From Nocardioides sp. Root122 (GTDB lineage Bacteria > Actinomycetota > Actinomycetes > Propionibacteriales > Nocardioidaceae): a stretch of 64,000 bases of DNA. Where the stretch lies: NCBI RefSeq assembly GCF_001425025.1, contig NZ_LMDE01000010.1, positions 330,212 to 394,211 of the forward strand, given 5' to 3'. The notes beneath the pieces were generated by a model. That model did no database searches and was not told where the DNA came from. It saw nothing but the letters and a program-made list of their open reading frames with translations. The position numbers and the translations under genes were made by a program. Shown piece by piece: positions 1 to 12,468 of this stretch; within the stretch, counting starts at the first letter, position 1; each line of letters starts with the position of its first letter.

Positions 1-1
1 G

Positions 2-403
2 ACCCTCGAGCAGCTCCTCGGCGAGCACGCCACCGCGCTGCTCGACGACGGCACCCGCATGTCCGCCGCCCAGGCCCGTCGACTCGCGTGTGAGGCCGGG
101 ATCATCCCCGCCGTCCTCGACGGTGAGGGCCGGGTGCTCGACCTCGGCCGCAGCCGGCGGCTGTTCACCAAGGCACAGCGCATCGCCCTCGGCCTGCGTG
201 ATGGCGGCTGCACCGCCCGAGGCTGCGAGACCACCGCGTCGGGCTGCCACGCCCACCACGACGACCCGTGGTCCCGCGGCGGCCTCACCGACCTCGCCAA
301 CGGGCGTCTCCTGTGCCCACGGCACCACCGGCTGGCCCACGACTCCCGCTATGCGATGACCGTCCACGCCGACAACAAGGTCACCTTCGCCCGGCGGACG
401 TAG
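2..403 (+). CDS. DUF222/HNH nuclease-family protein, C-terminal part
   Basis: Only the last 133 residues are present; the frame is open from base 2, so the start lies before the window. The visible part holds an HNH-type motif: the cysteine pair of CTARGC, the histidines of GCHAHHDDPW, then LLCPRHHRLAH, the usual zinc-binding and catalytic arrangement. DUF222-HNH proteins occur in many copies in Nocardioidaceae and relatives, and their biological role is not settled. The first codons inside the window already read as conserved protein, so this is a gene cut by the window edge and not a free-standing short gene from the ATG at 59. Confidence 0.85.
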   Translation, partial: TLEQLLGEHATALLDDGTRMSAAQARRLACEAGIIPAVLDGEGRVLDLGRSRRLFTKAQRIALGLRDGGCTARGCETTASGCHAHHDDPWSRGGLTDLANGRLLCPRHHRLAHDSRYAMTVHADNKVTFARRT

Positions 404-550
404 ACCCGGATCCCCCGATTAGACCGCCGCTAGGTCTCGCGTCAGCCCGTCAGCAACCTCGAAGGCGGGCAGGACGTTGCCAGAATCGATCGGTTCCACC
501 AGCGCGGCCGGGACAAGCACAGTAGGAGCAACGCCGTACCTATCGCGCTG

Positions 551-1810
551 CTACTGCTCGAACCTCCGCAACGCCCGCCCCTGAGTCCCGGTGAGCTCGG
601 CGGTCTTCCGCGCCAGCTCAGTGACATCGGCATCACGAAGGCTCGCGAGCTGGTGCGGATCGCGCTCGAGGTCATACAGCTCCCACTCACCCTTACCGCG
701 GTGTTCGATGTAGGCGAGGGACTTCTCGCGGAGCAGCGCCCAGTCGAGGTTCGTGTTCTCGATGATCAGGCGGCGCCGCCAGGCGGACCAGTCCCCGGAC
801 TGGAGGGGCCCGAGCATGGAGCGGCCGTCGAGCTCGCGCCCGTCGTCCGGGTCGAGTCCGGCGATGTCGAGGGTGGTGGGCATCAGGTCGACCTGCGAGA
901 CCAGCGCGTCGACGGTGCGCGGCTCGACACCGGGCCCGCGCGCGACGAACGGCACGCCGGCCGCCCCCTCGTAGGGCTGCGACTTGTGGAACAACCGGTG
1001 CTCGCCCAGGAGGTAGCCGTTGTCGGAGACGAAGAAGATCCACGTCCTCCGGAGCTGGCCGGTCCGTCGCAGCACGTCCAGCACCTTGTCGATCTGGTCG
1101 TCGACGTCCTGGAGCTCCTCGAGCTTGCCCTCGTGGATCTTCCGCATCCGACGACGCTCCTGCGGCGGCAGGTCGCGCAGCCACGTGGGCTTGTCGGTCA
1201 TGTCGGACTCGTTGAACGCCGGCGGGTCCCACTCGACGTCGTCGAAGTCGTCGGCGTGCTCGGGGCTCGGCGTGTAGGGGCCGTGGGGCGCCGTCGGCGA
1301 GAACACCGCGAACCACGGGCCGGAGTCCTCGTGGCGACGGATGAAGCGGCGCAACCGCTTGGCTGCGAACCTGTCGAACTCCCGCTGCGACTCGACCTGT
1401 CGGACCGTGCCGTCGACGTTGACCCGGGGGGCGTCGATCATGCCGTCGAGCAACGCGACCCAGCGGTCCCAGCCGGGGGCGACGTACGTCGGGTCCTGGG
1501 CGAGGCCGTTCATGTACTTGCCGAAGTAGCCGGTGCTGTAGCCGGCCGCCTTCAGCCTGGTCGCCGCGGTGTCCCGGTCGTGGCCCTGGGCCACGAAGGG
1601 CTGGTGGGTCATGTTGCTGTCGCAGCCGTGGTTGTGGGGGTAGCGACTGGTGAGGATCGAGGCGCGCGCCGGGCCGCACAACGGCATCGCGCTGTAGCCG
1701 CGGCGGAAGTGCACCCCCTTGCGCACCAGCCGCTTCCAGGTGCGGTCCATGGTCCGCAGGGTCGAGCGCATCTGATCGTCCGTGACGATCCAGAGGACGT
1801 TGTCGGCCAC
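551..1810 (-). CDS. sulfatase-family hydrolase
   Basis: A 419-residue alkaline-phosphatase-superfamily sulfatase. The N-terminus has the paired metal-binding aspartates of VTDDQ (residues 9-13) and the CxPxR signature CGPAR at residues 45-49, whose Cys45 would be converted to formylglycine. A second metal-site segment, SDNGYLLGEH, sits near residue 260. No signal peptide is visible, so it is probably cytoplasmic. The substrate (sulfate ester of an aryl, sugar or lipid compound) cannot be told. The GTG start at 1810 is supported by a -10-like TAGGGT six bases upstream, which would make the mRNA leaderless. No formylglycine-generating enzyme is seen nearby. It is divergent from the thiamine operon. 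Confidence 0.88.
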   Translation of the reverse strand: MADNVLWIVTDDQMRSTLRTMDRTWKRLVRKGVHFRRGYSAMPLCGPARASILTSRYPHNHGCDSNMTHQPFVAQGHDRDTAATRLKAAGYSTGYFGKYMNGLAQDPTYVAPGWDRWVALLDGMIDAPRVNVDGTVRQVESQREFDRFAAKRLRRFIRRHEDSGPWFAVFSPTAPHGPYTPSPEHADDFDDVEWDPPAFNESDMTDKPTWLRDLPPQERRRMRKIHEGKLEELQDVDDQIDKVLDVLRRTGQLRRTWIFFVSDNGYLLGEHRLFHKSQPYEGAAGVPFVARGPGVEPRTVDALVSQVDLMPTTLDIAGLDPDDGRELDGRSMLGPLQSGDWSAWRRRLIIENTNLDWALLREKSLAYIEHRGKGEWELYDLERDPHQLASLRDADVTELARKTAELTGTQGRALRRFEQ

Positions 1811-1816
1811 GTGCCC

Positions 1817-1822
1817 ACCCTA
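1817..1822 (-). promoter_or_regulatory. -10 element of a leaderless promoter for the sulfatase
   Basis: TAGGGT on the minus strand, six bases before the GTG start. It fits the actinobacterial TANNNT -10 consensus at the distance where transcription would begin on the start codon itself. Confidence 0.45.
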
Positions 1823-1902
1823 CGCACCTGGCACGCCCGACCGCCTGCCTCAGACCCACCTGCGCGACGCTGCCCGGCGACCTCTGCTAGCGTCCTCGCC
1901 GT

Positions 1903-1993
1903 CCACACGGGAGTCCGCGGCAGCGGGCTGAGAGGGAGCTGGAGCCGCTCCGACCGTCGTACCTGATCCGGGTCATGCCGGCGAAGGAAGTGA
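1903..1993 (+). ncRNA. TPP riboswitch (THI element)
   Basis: The conserved blocks of the thiamine pyrophosphate aptamer are present in order: ACACGGGAG, then CTGAGA at 1928-1933, then ACCTGATCCGG, then ATGCCGGCGAAGGAAG ending at 1990. A short P1 stem can form between CAC near 1904-1908 and GTG at 1990-1992. It lies directly before thiE and faces the seven-gene thiamine operon. The Shine-Dalgarno sequence of thiE (GAAGGAAG, 1983-1990) lies inside the last conserved block, so ligand binding should hide it and block translation. A TAGCGT at 1888-1893 could be the -10 element. Confidence 0.93.
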
Positions 1994-1999
1994 TTCCAC

Positions 2000-2593
2000 G
2001 TGTTGTCGACGCGCATCTTCTGCCTGGTCTCCTCGACCGACGACCTGTCCCTGCTCGGCGACCTCGCCGAGGTGGGGGTCGACGGGTTCCAGGTCCGCGA
2101 CAAGGTGGTCACCACCCGCGAGCTCGTCGAGCTCACCCGGGTCGTGATCGGCGCGGTCCGCCCGTTCGGCGCCACCGTCGTCGTCGACGACCGGCTGGAC
2201 GTCGCCCTGGCGACGGGGGCCGACGGGGTCCACCTGGGGGCCGACGACCTGCCGGTCGGGCTCGCCGTCGCGAGCGCGCCGCACCTGCTCGTGGGGGCGA
2301 CCTGCCGTGATCGCGACGACGTCGAGCGGGCCGCCGCCGCGGGGGCGTCGTACGCCGGGTTCGGCCCGGTCCACGCCACGACCAGCAAGGCGGGACTGCC
2401 GCCGGCGCTCGGGGTGCCCGCCGTCGCCGCGGCGAGCGGCGTCCTGCCGCTGGTGGCCATCGGCGGCATCGACGCCGGCCGGGTGCGTCCGGTGGTCGAC
2501 GCGGGCGCCCACGGCGTCGCGGTGCTCGGCGCCATCTGGAGCAAGCCCGATCCCGTCGCCGCCGCGAAGGAGCTGGTGCAGGAGCTCGGCTGA
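2000..2593 (+). CDS. thiE: thiamine phosphate synthase
   Basis: A 197-residue ThiE, which joins HMP pyrophosphate and thiazole phosphate to thiamine phosphate. Family landmarks are seen: QVRDK near residue 30, the VDDRLDVALATGADGVHLG stretch near 70-90, GPVHATTSK near 125 that binds the pyrophosphate, and the GG phosphate loop in AIGGID. It begins with GTG at 2000, ten bases after the GAAGGAAG that is also the last block of the TPP aptamer. First gene of the thiamine operon; its TGA overlaps the ATG of thiO by one base. A second, more diverged ThiE/TenI-like gene lies later in the same operon. The usual NDR motif reads DDR here. Confidence 0.9.
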   Translation: MLSTRIFCLVSSTDDLSLLGDLAEVGVDGFQVRDKVVTTRELVELTRVVIGAVRPFGATVVVDDRLDVALATGADGVHLGADDLPVGLAVASAPHLLVGATCRDRDDVERAAAAGASYAGFGPVHATTSKAGLPPALGVPAVAAASGVLPLVAIGGIDAGRVRPVVDAGAHGVAVLGAIWSKPDPVAAAKELVQELG

Positions 2594-3617
2594 TGCGCGT
2601 CCACGTCCTCGGCGCCGGCATCGTCGGCCTCGCCTGTGCCGACGAGCTGCTCGCCCGCGGCCACGACGTCACCGTCGTCGACCCGACGCCGGGGAGCGGC
2701 GCCTCGGCCGTCGCCGCCGGGATGCTCTCGCCGGCGGGGGAGGCCTCGTACGGCGAGCCCGACGTCCTCCGGCTCGGGCTGGCCAGCGCGCGCCTCTGGC
2801 CGGCGTACGCCGCCGGGCTGGGCGTGGCCCTCCACGAGCGAGGCACGCTCGTGGTCGGACACGACAGCGGCGACGGCCAGGAGGTGGAGCGGCACGCCGA
2901 GGTGCTGGCCGGGCACGGCATCCGGGTCGACCTCCTGGGTCCGGCGGAGGTCGGTGACCTCGAGCCGGGCCTGGGACACACGGCTCGTGGGATCCGGCTC
3001 GAGGACCGCGCCGTCGATCCCAGGGCCGTGGTCGCGGCCCTGCTGGCCCGGCTGCACGGACGGATCGAGGAGCGCGAGCCGGCTGCGAACACGGACGTCG
3101 TCGTCGTCGCCACCGGGGCCCGCTTGCCCGAACCCTGGACCCGGCTGGTCCGCGGTGTGCGCGGGGAGGTCGTCCGGCTCCGGACGACGGAGCCCCCGCG
3201 CCACGTGGTCCGGGGCTGGGCGGCGGGGGAACCGGTCTACCTCGTGCCGCGGGCTGCCGGGGAGGTGGTGGTCGGGGCGACGGTCGAGGAGCACGACGAG
3301 CCGCCCGTGGTCACCGCGGGCGGCGTGGTCCGGCTGCTGCGCGCGGCTCGCGTGCTGCTGCCCGCGCTCGACCGGGCCGAGGTGCTCGGGTGCGAGGCAC
3401 GCGACCGTCCGGCGACGCGCGACCACCGGCCCCTCGTCGGACCGACCGACGACCCGCGCACGTGGCTCGCGGCGGGCCACTTCCGCCACGGCGTGCTGCT
3501 CGCCCCGTTGACCGCCCGGCTGCTCGCCGACGCCCTCGAAGGAGCGCCCTCCGAGCCGGCCGTCGACCCCCGACGACTCCTGACGACCACCCACCACACC
3601 ACCACCGGAGGCATGTC

Positions 3618-3627
<10 letters not shown>
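2593..3627 (+). CDS. thiO: glycine oxidase ThiO
   Basis: A 344-residue FAD-dependent D-amino-acid-oxidase-type protein. The N-terminus has the dinucleotide-binding GAGIVGLACADELLARG fold, and a glycine-rich AAGHFRHGVLLAP segment near the C-terminus matches the FAD-contact region of ThiO. It should oxidise glycine with O2 to dehydroglycine, the C2-N unit of the thiazole ring, which implies aerobic thiazole synthesis; no ThiH is seen. Starts at the ATG that overlaps the thiE stop, and its last ten bases overlap thiS, so the three genes are translationally coupled. Confidence 0.9.
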
Positions 3628-7708
<4,081 letters not shown>

Positions 7709-8845
7709 TCAGGCGATCTCGGAGTCGGCCACCCCGCCGGCAACCAGCCGGTCCCGCAGGTCCACGACCTCCGTCACCGCGGAGAGGAAGCGGGTCGTGC
7801 TGTCACCGACGTGGAGGTCGTCGAAGTAGTGGTGCCGCATCGCGACGCGGGCCAGGTGGTGCTCGTCGTGGTCGAGGCGGTCGGCGACGAGCGAGGTCAG
7901 GGTGGCGACGTTCGTCTCGTCGATGACGTCGGCGCAGCGGCTGATCGGGACCTCCTGCAGGAGGGCGTCAGCGTCGCCATGGCGATCGGTGAGGAGGATC
8001 GGCTTGTCCGTGTGGAGGTAGAGCCAGTCCAGGCCCACCGAGGACACGTCGGTGACCATGGCGTCGCAGCCGGGCATCACCGCCAGGATGTCGCCGGAGA
8101 GGACCACCGTGTGCCCGGCGTCCGGGTCGAGCCGAGCCGCGGCGTCGACGATCCCGACGATCTCGCGGTGCGCATCGGCGATCGCGGGGGTCAGGCTGGT
8201 CGTGACCTTCGGGTGCGGCTTGTAGACCAGGCGGACGTCGGGGACCTCGAGGATCGCCCGCACGATGGTGGGCCCGAGCGTGTCGACCGACGTGTAGTCG
8301 TTGTACTCCGCGTCGCCCTCCCACGTCGGTGCGTACAGGACCGTACGGCGCGAGCTCGGGCCGAGCAGGGGCGTCCGCGGCAGGTCGAGCTGGGGACGGC
8401 CGATGCGCACGAGCCGGTGGGCGTCGAAGTCCAGCAGCCCGGTCAGGTAGCGCTCGACGGCGGCGCCGCCGGCGACGAAGACCCGGTCGTAGGCCTTGGC
8501 GTTGTTGCTCGCCATCGACTGCTTGTCGCTCTCGCCGTGGTTGATGTGGACGTGCAGCCGGCGGCTGTCGACGAGCGACTCGAAGTTGAGCACCGAGTTG
8601 TTGCAGTAGAGGACGACCTTGGCGTCCAGGTCGGCGTAGAGCTCGGTCAGCTCGGGGAACGTGGCAGCGGTGAGGACACGCAGGTGGGTCCGGGGCTCGA
8701 TCACGGCCGCGGATGCCGGGTCCCGCAGCACCAGGGCGACGGGGTGGACGTCGTGCAGGATCTCGAGGACCTCCAGCCACTGGGCCAGCTGGTAGGTCCT
8801 GGTCGGGTCGCCCGCGAAGTAGGCGATCACGCGCACGTCGTTCAC
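7709..8845 (-). CDS. CDP-glycerol glycerophosphotransferase-like protein
   Basis: A 378-residue protein of the TagF/CDP-glycerol glycerophosphotransferase family, which transfers polyol phosphate to teichoic-acid or glycan acceptors. Family segments: INHGESDK near residue 120, VRIGRPQLD near 165, LYAPTWEGD near 190, the YKPHP motif near 225, and TDVSSVGLDWLYL near 290, the equivalent of the conserved TDYSS. Acceptor and donor are not identified. GTG start at 8845 overlaps the stop of the SCO6745-family gene, so the two are coupled although no functional link is known. No membrane segment is seen. Confidence 0.75.
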   Translation of the reverse strand: MNDVRVIAYFAGDPTRTYQLAQWLEVLEILHDVHPVALVLRDPASAAVIEPRTHLRVLTAATFPELTELYADLDAKVVLYCNNSVLNFESLVDSRRLHVHINHGESDKQSMASNNAKAYDRVFVAGGAAVERYLTGLLDFDAHRLVRIGRPQLDLPRTPLLGPSSRRTVLYAPTWEGDAEYNDYTSVDTLGPTIVRAILEVPDVRLVYKPHPKVTTSLTPAIADAHREIVGIVDAAARLDPDAGHTVVLSGDILAVMPGCDAMVTDVSSVGLDWLYLHTDKPILLTDRHGDADALLQEVPISRCADVIDETNVATLTSLVADRLDHDEHHLARVAMRHHYFDDLHVGDSTTRFLSAVTEVVDLRDRLVAGGVADSEIA

Positions 8846-9735
8846 GTATGGATTCTAGTCGCCTGGCTGAAGGATGAAGGCCTTCTGACCATGCGGAGCG
8901 ATGGCCGCGACCCGGTCTCCACCAGCCGGGCAGCGATCGGCTCCATCGACGTCACCAGCTCGTCGAGATCAGCCGGCGGTAGCGCGACGTAGGGCGCCGC
9001 CGCGAGCGCGTCCGTCAGCGCCTCGACGCGGTCTTTCGTCGCGCGGCCGGCCGCGGTGAACCGCCCCTCGGGATCCAGGAGCCCACGGGACCGCAGGCCC
9101 GCCATCACCCGGTCCAGGTAGGCCTGCGGCAGGTGGTGGATCCGACCGAACGACTCCGGCGGGTCGACGCCGGCGTCGATGGCCAGGAGGACGTGCGACT
9201 CGGTGCGGTCGACCTGCTCGGCCATCAGCGCGACGACGTGCCCGTCCGCGCGGTGCTCGCGGAGCATGTTCGCGGCGAACCACAGCCTCGCCACCGGCTC
9301 GGTGGGGAGCGGCAGCGAGCGGAGGGCGGCGTACATCACCCGTCCCTCGAGGGGAGCGCCGGTCGCGGCCCGGGCGAGGAGGTCGGCGGCGCGGGCCAGG
9401 CCGGGGGAGTCGGCCAGGTCGCCGAGGATGCGTCGGAGCGCGGCGACGCAGCCGCGCTGGCGGGCGGCGTGCGCCTCCTCCGGAGTCGTGGTGTCCCAGA
9501 CCTTCGGGACGTGGCGGGCCACCTCGCCGGGACCAAAGCTGTAGAACGCCGCGTCGACGACCTCGGCAGGTGCGCGGCCCAGCGGCGCGGCACGACCCGC
9601 GAAGTAGCCGTCCCAGTAGGTGGTGAAGCCCAGTGCCGCCATCTCGTCGTTCGGCTCCTCGGAGAAGAAGGCGACGAGCGCGACGGGCTCGATGAGGTCG
9701 AACATCCTGCGGGCGATGTCGTGCGGTGCGTTCAT
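8842..9735 (-). CDS. SCO6745-family helical protein
   Basis: A 297-residue protein recognised as the actinobacterial SCO6745 family (sometimes called SalK-like). The signature region ARLWFAANMLREHRADGHVVAL lies near residue 155-176, and the C-terminal third reads like a winged-helix segment (LRSRGLLDPEGRFTAAGRATKDRVE). Members are small helical proteins without an established biochemical role; some annotations call them MarR-like. The ATG at 9735 has a good GGAGGGAC ribosome-binding site. The gene is translationally coupled to the glycerophosphotransferase-like gene by a GTGA overlap. Confidence 0.7.
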   Translation of the reverse strand: MNAPHDIARRMFDLIEPVALVAFFSEEPNDEMAALGFTTYWDGYFAGRAAPLGRAPAEVVDAAFYSFGPGEVARHVPKVWDTTTPEEAHAARQRGCVAALRRILGDLADSPGLARAADLLARAATGAPLEGRVMYAALRSLPLPTEPVARLWFAANMLREHRADGHVVALMAEQVDRTESHVLLAIDAGVDPPESFGRIHHLPQAYLDRVMAGLRSRGLLDPEGRFTAAGRATKDRVEALTDALAAAPYVALPPADLDELVTSMEPIAARLVETGSRPSLRMVRRPSSFSQATRIHT

Positions 9736-9827
9736 GTCCCTCCAGTGATCGGGCGTCTGTCGGCAGGACGGGGGAGCGGGAGCGGTGACTCCAGTCGGAC
9801 CACAGCGTCCCGGGTCACCATGGTGCC

Positions 9828-10589
9828 GTGTTCCACATCGGAGTCGTCGCGCCGCGCCTTCCGGGCGCCGCGGAGCTGCTGCGCCGGGTGGACGAGGCGG
9901 GGGCCGCGCTCGGTCCCGGCCAGGAGCAGCCCGAGCTCAGCCTCGTGTGGCAGCCGCTGGACGGCCGCTGGGACGCCTGGCAGCGCAACGACCCCGAGAC
10001 CGTCCGCACCCAGCTCGCGCTCGCGTGCGTACGGCTGCGCCAGGCGGGGGCGCACTTCTTCGTGTGCCCCGACGACACGGCGTACGCACCGCTCGACGCG
10101 GGCGACGCCGACCTGGCGCTGCCGGGGCTGCACGTCGCGGACGTCGTCGCCGCTGCAGCGCAACGCCAGGGCTTCGCGCGGGTCGGGGTGCTCGGCACGC
10201 GGTGGACGCTGGGCTGGCAACGCTACGCCGACGAGCTCGAGCCGATGGGCCTGACGGCCGTGCCGCTGCCCCTGTGGGACCAGACCACGCTGCACTCGAT
10301 CATCTTCGACGAGCTCGCCCGGGGAAGGGCGTCCCTGACGTCGCGCGACACCGTGCTGTCGCTCATCGAGGACCTGCGGCGCGCGGGCTGCCAGGCGGTC
10401 GTCGTCGGTTGTCCCGAGCTGGGCGCCCTCGTGACGCCGGCGAGCTCGCCCCTGCCGCTGCTGGACGCCACGCAGCTGCTGGCCGACGCAGCCGTCGCCG
10501 TCGCGGTCGGGGAGGCGCCACTCCCCAGCTGGCACGGCGGGCCCCCGGCCCGGTCGCTCGCCGACCCCGAGGTCCGGTCGGCGGGCTGA
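9828..10589 (+). CDS. aspartate/glutamate racemase-family protein
   Basis: A 253-residue protein of the Asp/Glu racemase superfamily, which interconverts amino-acid enantiomers by a two-cysteine mechanism. Both catalytic cysteines can be placed: FFVCPDDTAY near residue 80, where aspartate racemases have PCNTAH, and VVGCPELGAL near 200, where they have GCTE. The changed surroundings (CPDDTAY, CPEL) suggest a substrate other than free aspartate or glutamate, but this is inference. GTG start at 9828; an ATG at 9820 is out of frame. It converges on the binding lipoprotein through a strong terminator. Confidence 0.75.
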   Translation: MFHIGVVAPRLPGAAELLRRVDEAGAALGPGQEQPELSLVWQPLDGRWDAWQRNDPETVRTQLALACVRLRQAGAHFFVCPDDTAYAPLDAGDADLALPGLHVADVVAAAAQRQGFARVGVLGTRWTLGWQRYADELEPMGLTAVPLPLWDQTTLHSIIFDELARGRASLTSRDTVLSLIEDLRRAGCQAVVVGCPELGALVTPASSPLPLLDATQLLADAAVAVAVGEAPLPSWHGGPPARSLADPEVRSAG

Positions 10590-10595
10590 CACGCA

Positions 10596-10628
10596 CAGTG
10601 GGGGCTCCCGGACCGGGAGCCCCCACTG
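10596..10628. terminator. bidirectional terminator
   Basis: A perfect 15-bp stem: CAGTGGGGGCTCCCG (10596-10610) with CGGGAGCCCCCACTG (10614-10628) and a three-base loop. It lies between the racemase stop (10589) and the stop of the convergent binding-protein gene (10642) and can serve both. Confidence 0.9.
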
Positions 10629-10641
10629 CGTCACGCCGGGA

Positions 10642-12414
10642 TCACTGCATGACGTACAGGTCCTTGTAGTTCGGCGCACCGATCGAGCCGTCGCCCGTCG
10701 GGTTGCCGATCTTCTCGCCGAAGACGAAGAGGTCGTTGCGGAACGCGGTCGGGATGATCGGGAAGTACTCCGTCATGATCTTCTCGTCCACCGCCCCCCA
10801 CGCGTCGGCCTGCTCGTCGAGCGGCAGCGTGCTGATCTGGTCCATCTCCTCGTCGATCGACTTCTCCGAGAAGTACGCCGTGTTGTAGACCGCGCCGGTG
10901 CGCGCGAGCGACGGCAGGATGGTCGACCCGGCCGGCCAGTCCGAGCACCAGTTCACGCCGCGGAAGTTCAGCTGCTTGTTGACCTTGTTGTCGGGGTCGA
11001 GCCAGATGTTGTAGAGCGACTCCTGCACCGGGATGGCCTTGACCTTGAAGCCGCCGGCCTCGAAGCCCTTGGTGATCTGGTCCTGGGCAGCGACCGCGAG
11101 CGGGTCGACCTCGTAGTAGACCATCGTGATCGGGTAGGGCTTGTCGCCGTAGCCGGCCTCGGCGAGGAGCTCCTTGGACTTCTCGGGGTCGTAGGTGATC
11201 TGCTCACCGTCGACCTGGAACTCCTTCTTGCCCGCCATGCCCGGCGGCATCAGCGAGTTCGCCGGCACCCGCGTGACACCGGGCACCTCGCCGCCGGCGA
11301 TCCAGACGTCCTCGTAGGGATACGCGTAGGCGAGCGCCTTGCGGACGTTGATGTCGGTGATCTTGGTGTAGTCGGGCGTGAGCATCGAGACGCACTGCGA
11401 CGTCTGCTGCACCAGGCGCTCCCCGAGCTTGCCGTTGGCGTCGTTGTACTTGTCCGAGCCGAGGGCCGTGGACACCGCCGTCTGGCTGTCGGAGTTGCCC
11501 GACAGCATGATCTCGTCGACCTTGGCCTGGTCCTGGTTGAACTTGAAGACGAACTCGTCGGCGTACTGGTGGCGACCCGGGTCGGACTCGGCAGACCACT
11601 GGTCGTTCTTGACCAGCACGAGCTCCTCGTTGGGCTTGAAGCTCTCCACCTTGTAGGGGCCGTTGGACAGCGGCTTGTTGCCGTAGTTCGGCGGCTTCGA
11701 GGCGTTGCCCAGGGGCGCGGGCCCCATCGCCATGAACGCGCCCCAGTAGTCCATGTCGGGGAACGGCTTGGCCATCGTGATGGTGACGTCCTGGCCCTCC
11801 ACCGAGATCCCGTCCCACTTCTCGCAGCCCGGGTCCTTCCCGGTGTAGGGACCCTTGTAGGTGTCGGCGCCCTGGAAGTACGACGCCGAGTACTCCGTGC
11901 CGGGTCCCGACGGGAACGCCTCCGCGTCCAGCGAGCGGCAGATGCCGAACGCCACCTCGTCGGCCGTCACGGGCTTGCCGTCCTCCCAGGTCGCGTCGTC
12001 ACGGATGGTGAAGGTCCACTCCGTGAAGTCGTCGTTGGGCGTGCCCAGGTCGGTCGCGAGGTCCGGCACCAGCACGGGCTGACCGCTCTCGTCGCGCACG
12101 TACTGGGTCAGCGAGCGGCTCGTGAGCGCCTGCTGGATGGAGTTGCCCGTCACCGACCATCCGCTGGTGGGGTCGAGGGTGTCGGGGCCGGGGTCGCCGG
12201 GGAGGTAGACCGTCACCGTGCCACCGGTGGTCGCGCCCTCGACGTCGGCGGCAGGGCCCTGACGCTCCGCGTCCTTGGTGCCCCCCTCCTGCCCGCCGAA
12301 CTCCCGATCGGTGCCCGAGCCGCCACCACCCTCGTCCGACGACCCGCCGCCACAGGCGGCCAGCGTCAGGAGGGCGGCGCCGGCGACGAGTGCAAGCGGC
12401 TTGTTGCGCTTCAT
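10642..12414 (-). CDS. ABC transporter substrate-binding lipoprotein, family 5
   Basis: A 590-residue oligopeptide/nickel-type solute-binding protein. It begins with a lipoprotein signal (MKRNKPLAL... LTLAAC, lipobox Cys21) and a Gly/Ser-rich linker, so it should be anchored outside the membrane. Family 5 features include LDPTSGWSVTGNSIQQAL at the start of the mature fold and the RDDATWEDGKPVTADEVAF motif near residue 140. No permease or ATPase genes adjoin it; it is an orphan between the racemase and a BTAD regulator, so its transporter partners must be elsewhere. AAAGG precedes the ATG. The mRNA leader contains a CCCGGG-N5-CCCGGG repeat at 12437-12453, and a TAGCGT at 12466-12471 overlapping the BTAD stop could be its -10. 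Confidence 0.9.
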   Translation of the reverse strand: MKRNKPLALVAGAALLTLAACGGGSSDEGGGGSGTDREFGGQEGGTKDAERQGPAADVEGATTGGTVTVYLPGDPGPDTLDPTSGWSVTGNSIQQALTSRSLTQYVRDESGQPVLVPDLATDLGTPNDDFTEWTFTIRDDATWEDGKPVTADEVAFGICRSLDAEAFPSGPGTEYSASYFQGADTYKGPYTGKDPGCEKWDGISVEGQDVTITMAKPFPDMDYWGAFMAMGPAPLGNASKPPNYGNKPLSNGPYKVESFKPNEELVLVKNDQWSAESDPGRHQYADEFVFKFNQDQAKVDEIMLSGNSDSQTAVSTALGSDKYNDANGKLGERLVQQTSQCVSMLTPDYTKITDINVRKALAYAYPYEDVWIAGGEVPGVTRVPANSLMPPGMAGKKEFQVDGEQITYDPEKSKELLAEAGYGDKPYPITMVYYEVDPLAVAAQDQITKGFEAGGFKVKAIPVQESLYNIWLDPDNKVNKQLNFRGVNWCSDWPAGSTILPSLARTGAVYNTAYFSEKSIDEEMDQISTLPLDEQADAWGAVDEKIMTEYFPIIPTAFRNDLFVFGEKIGNPTGDGSIGAPNYKDLYVMQ

Positions 12415-12468
12415 GCGATGCCTTTCGTCCGCACCACCCGGGACGTCCCCGGGCGTGTGCCAAGGACG

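Noticed and set aside
421-437. AGACC/GGTCT repeat as a terminator after the HNH gene
   Set aside because: Only five base pairs with a seven-base loop; too weak compared with the other terminators here. Nothing else is seen in 404-550.
653-1966. Long open frames opposite the sulfatase and most other genes (for example a 437-codon plus-strand frame here)
   Set aside because: They are mirror frames caused by high GC; their translations are Arg/Ala/Pro or Val/Glu-rich without motifs, while the opposite strand encodes a conserved family.
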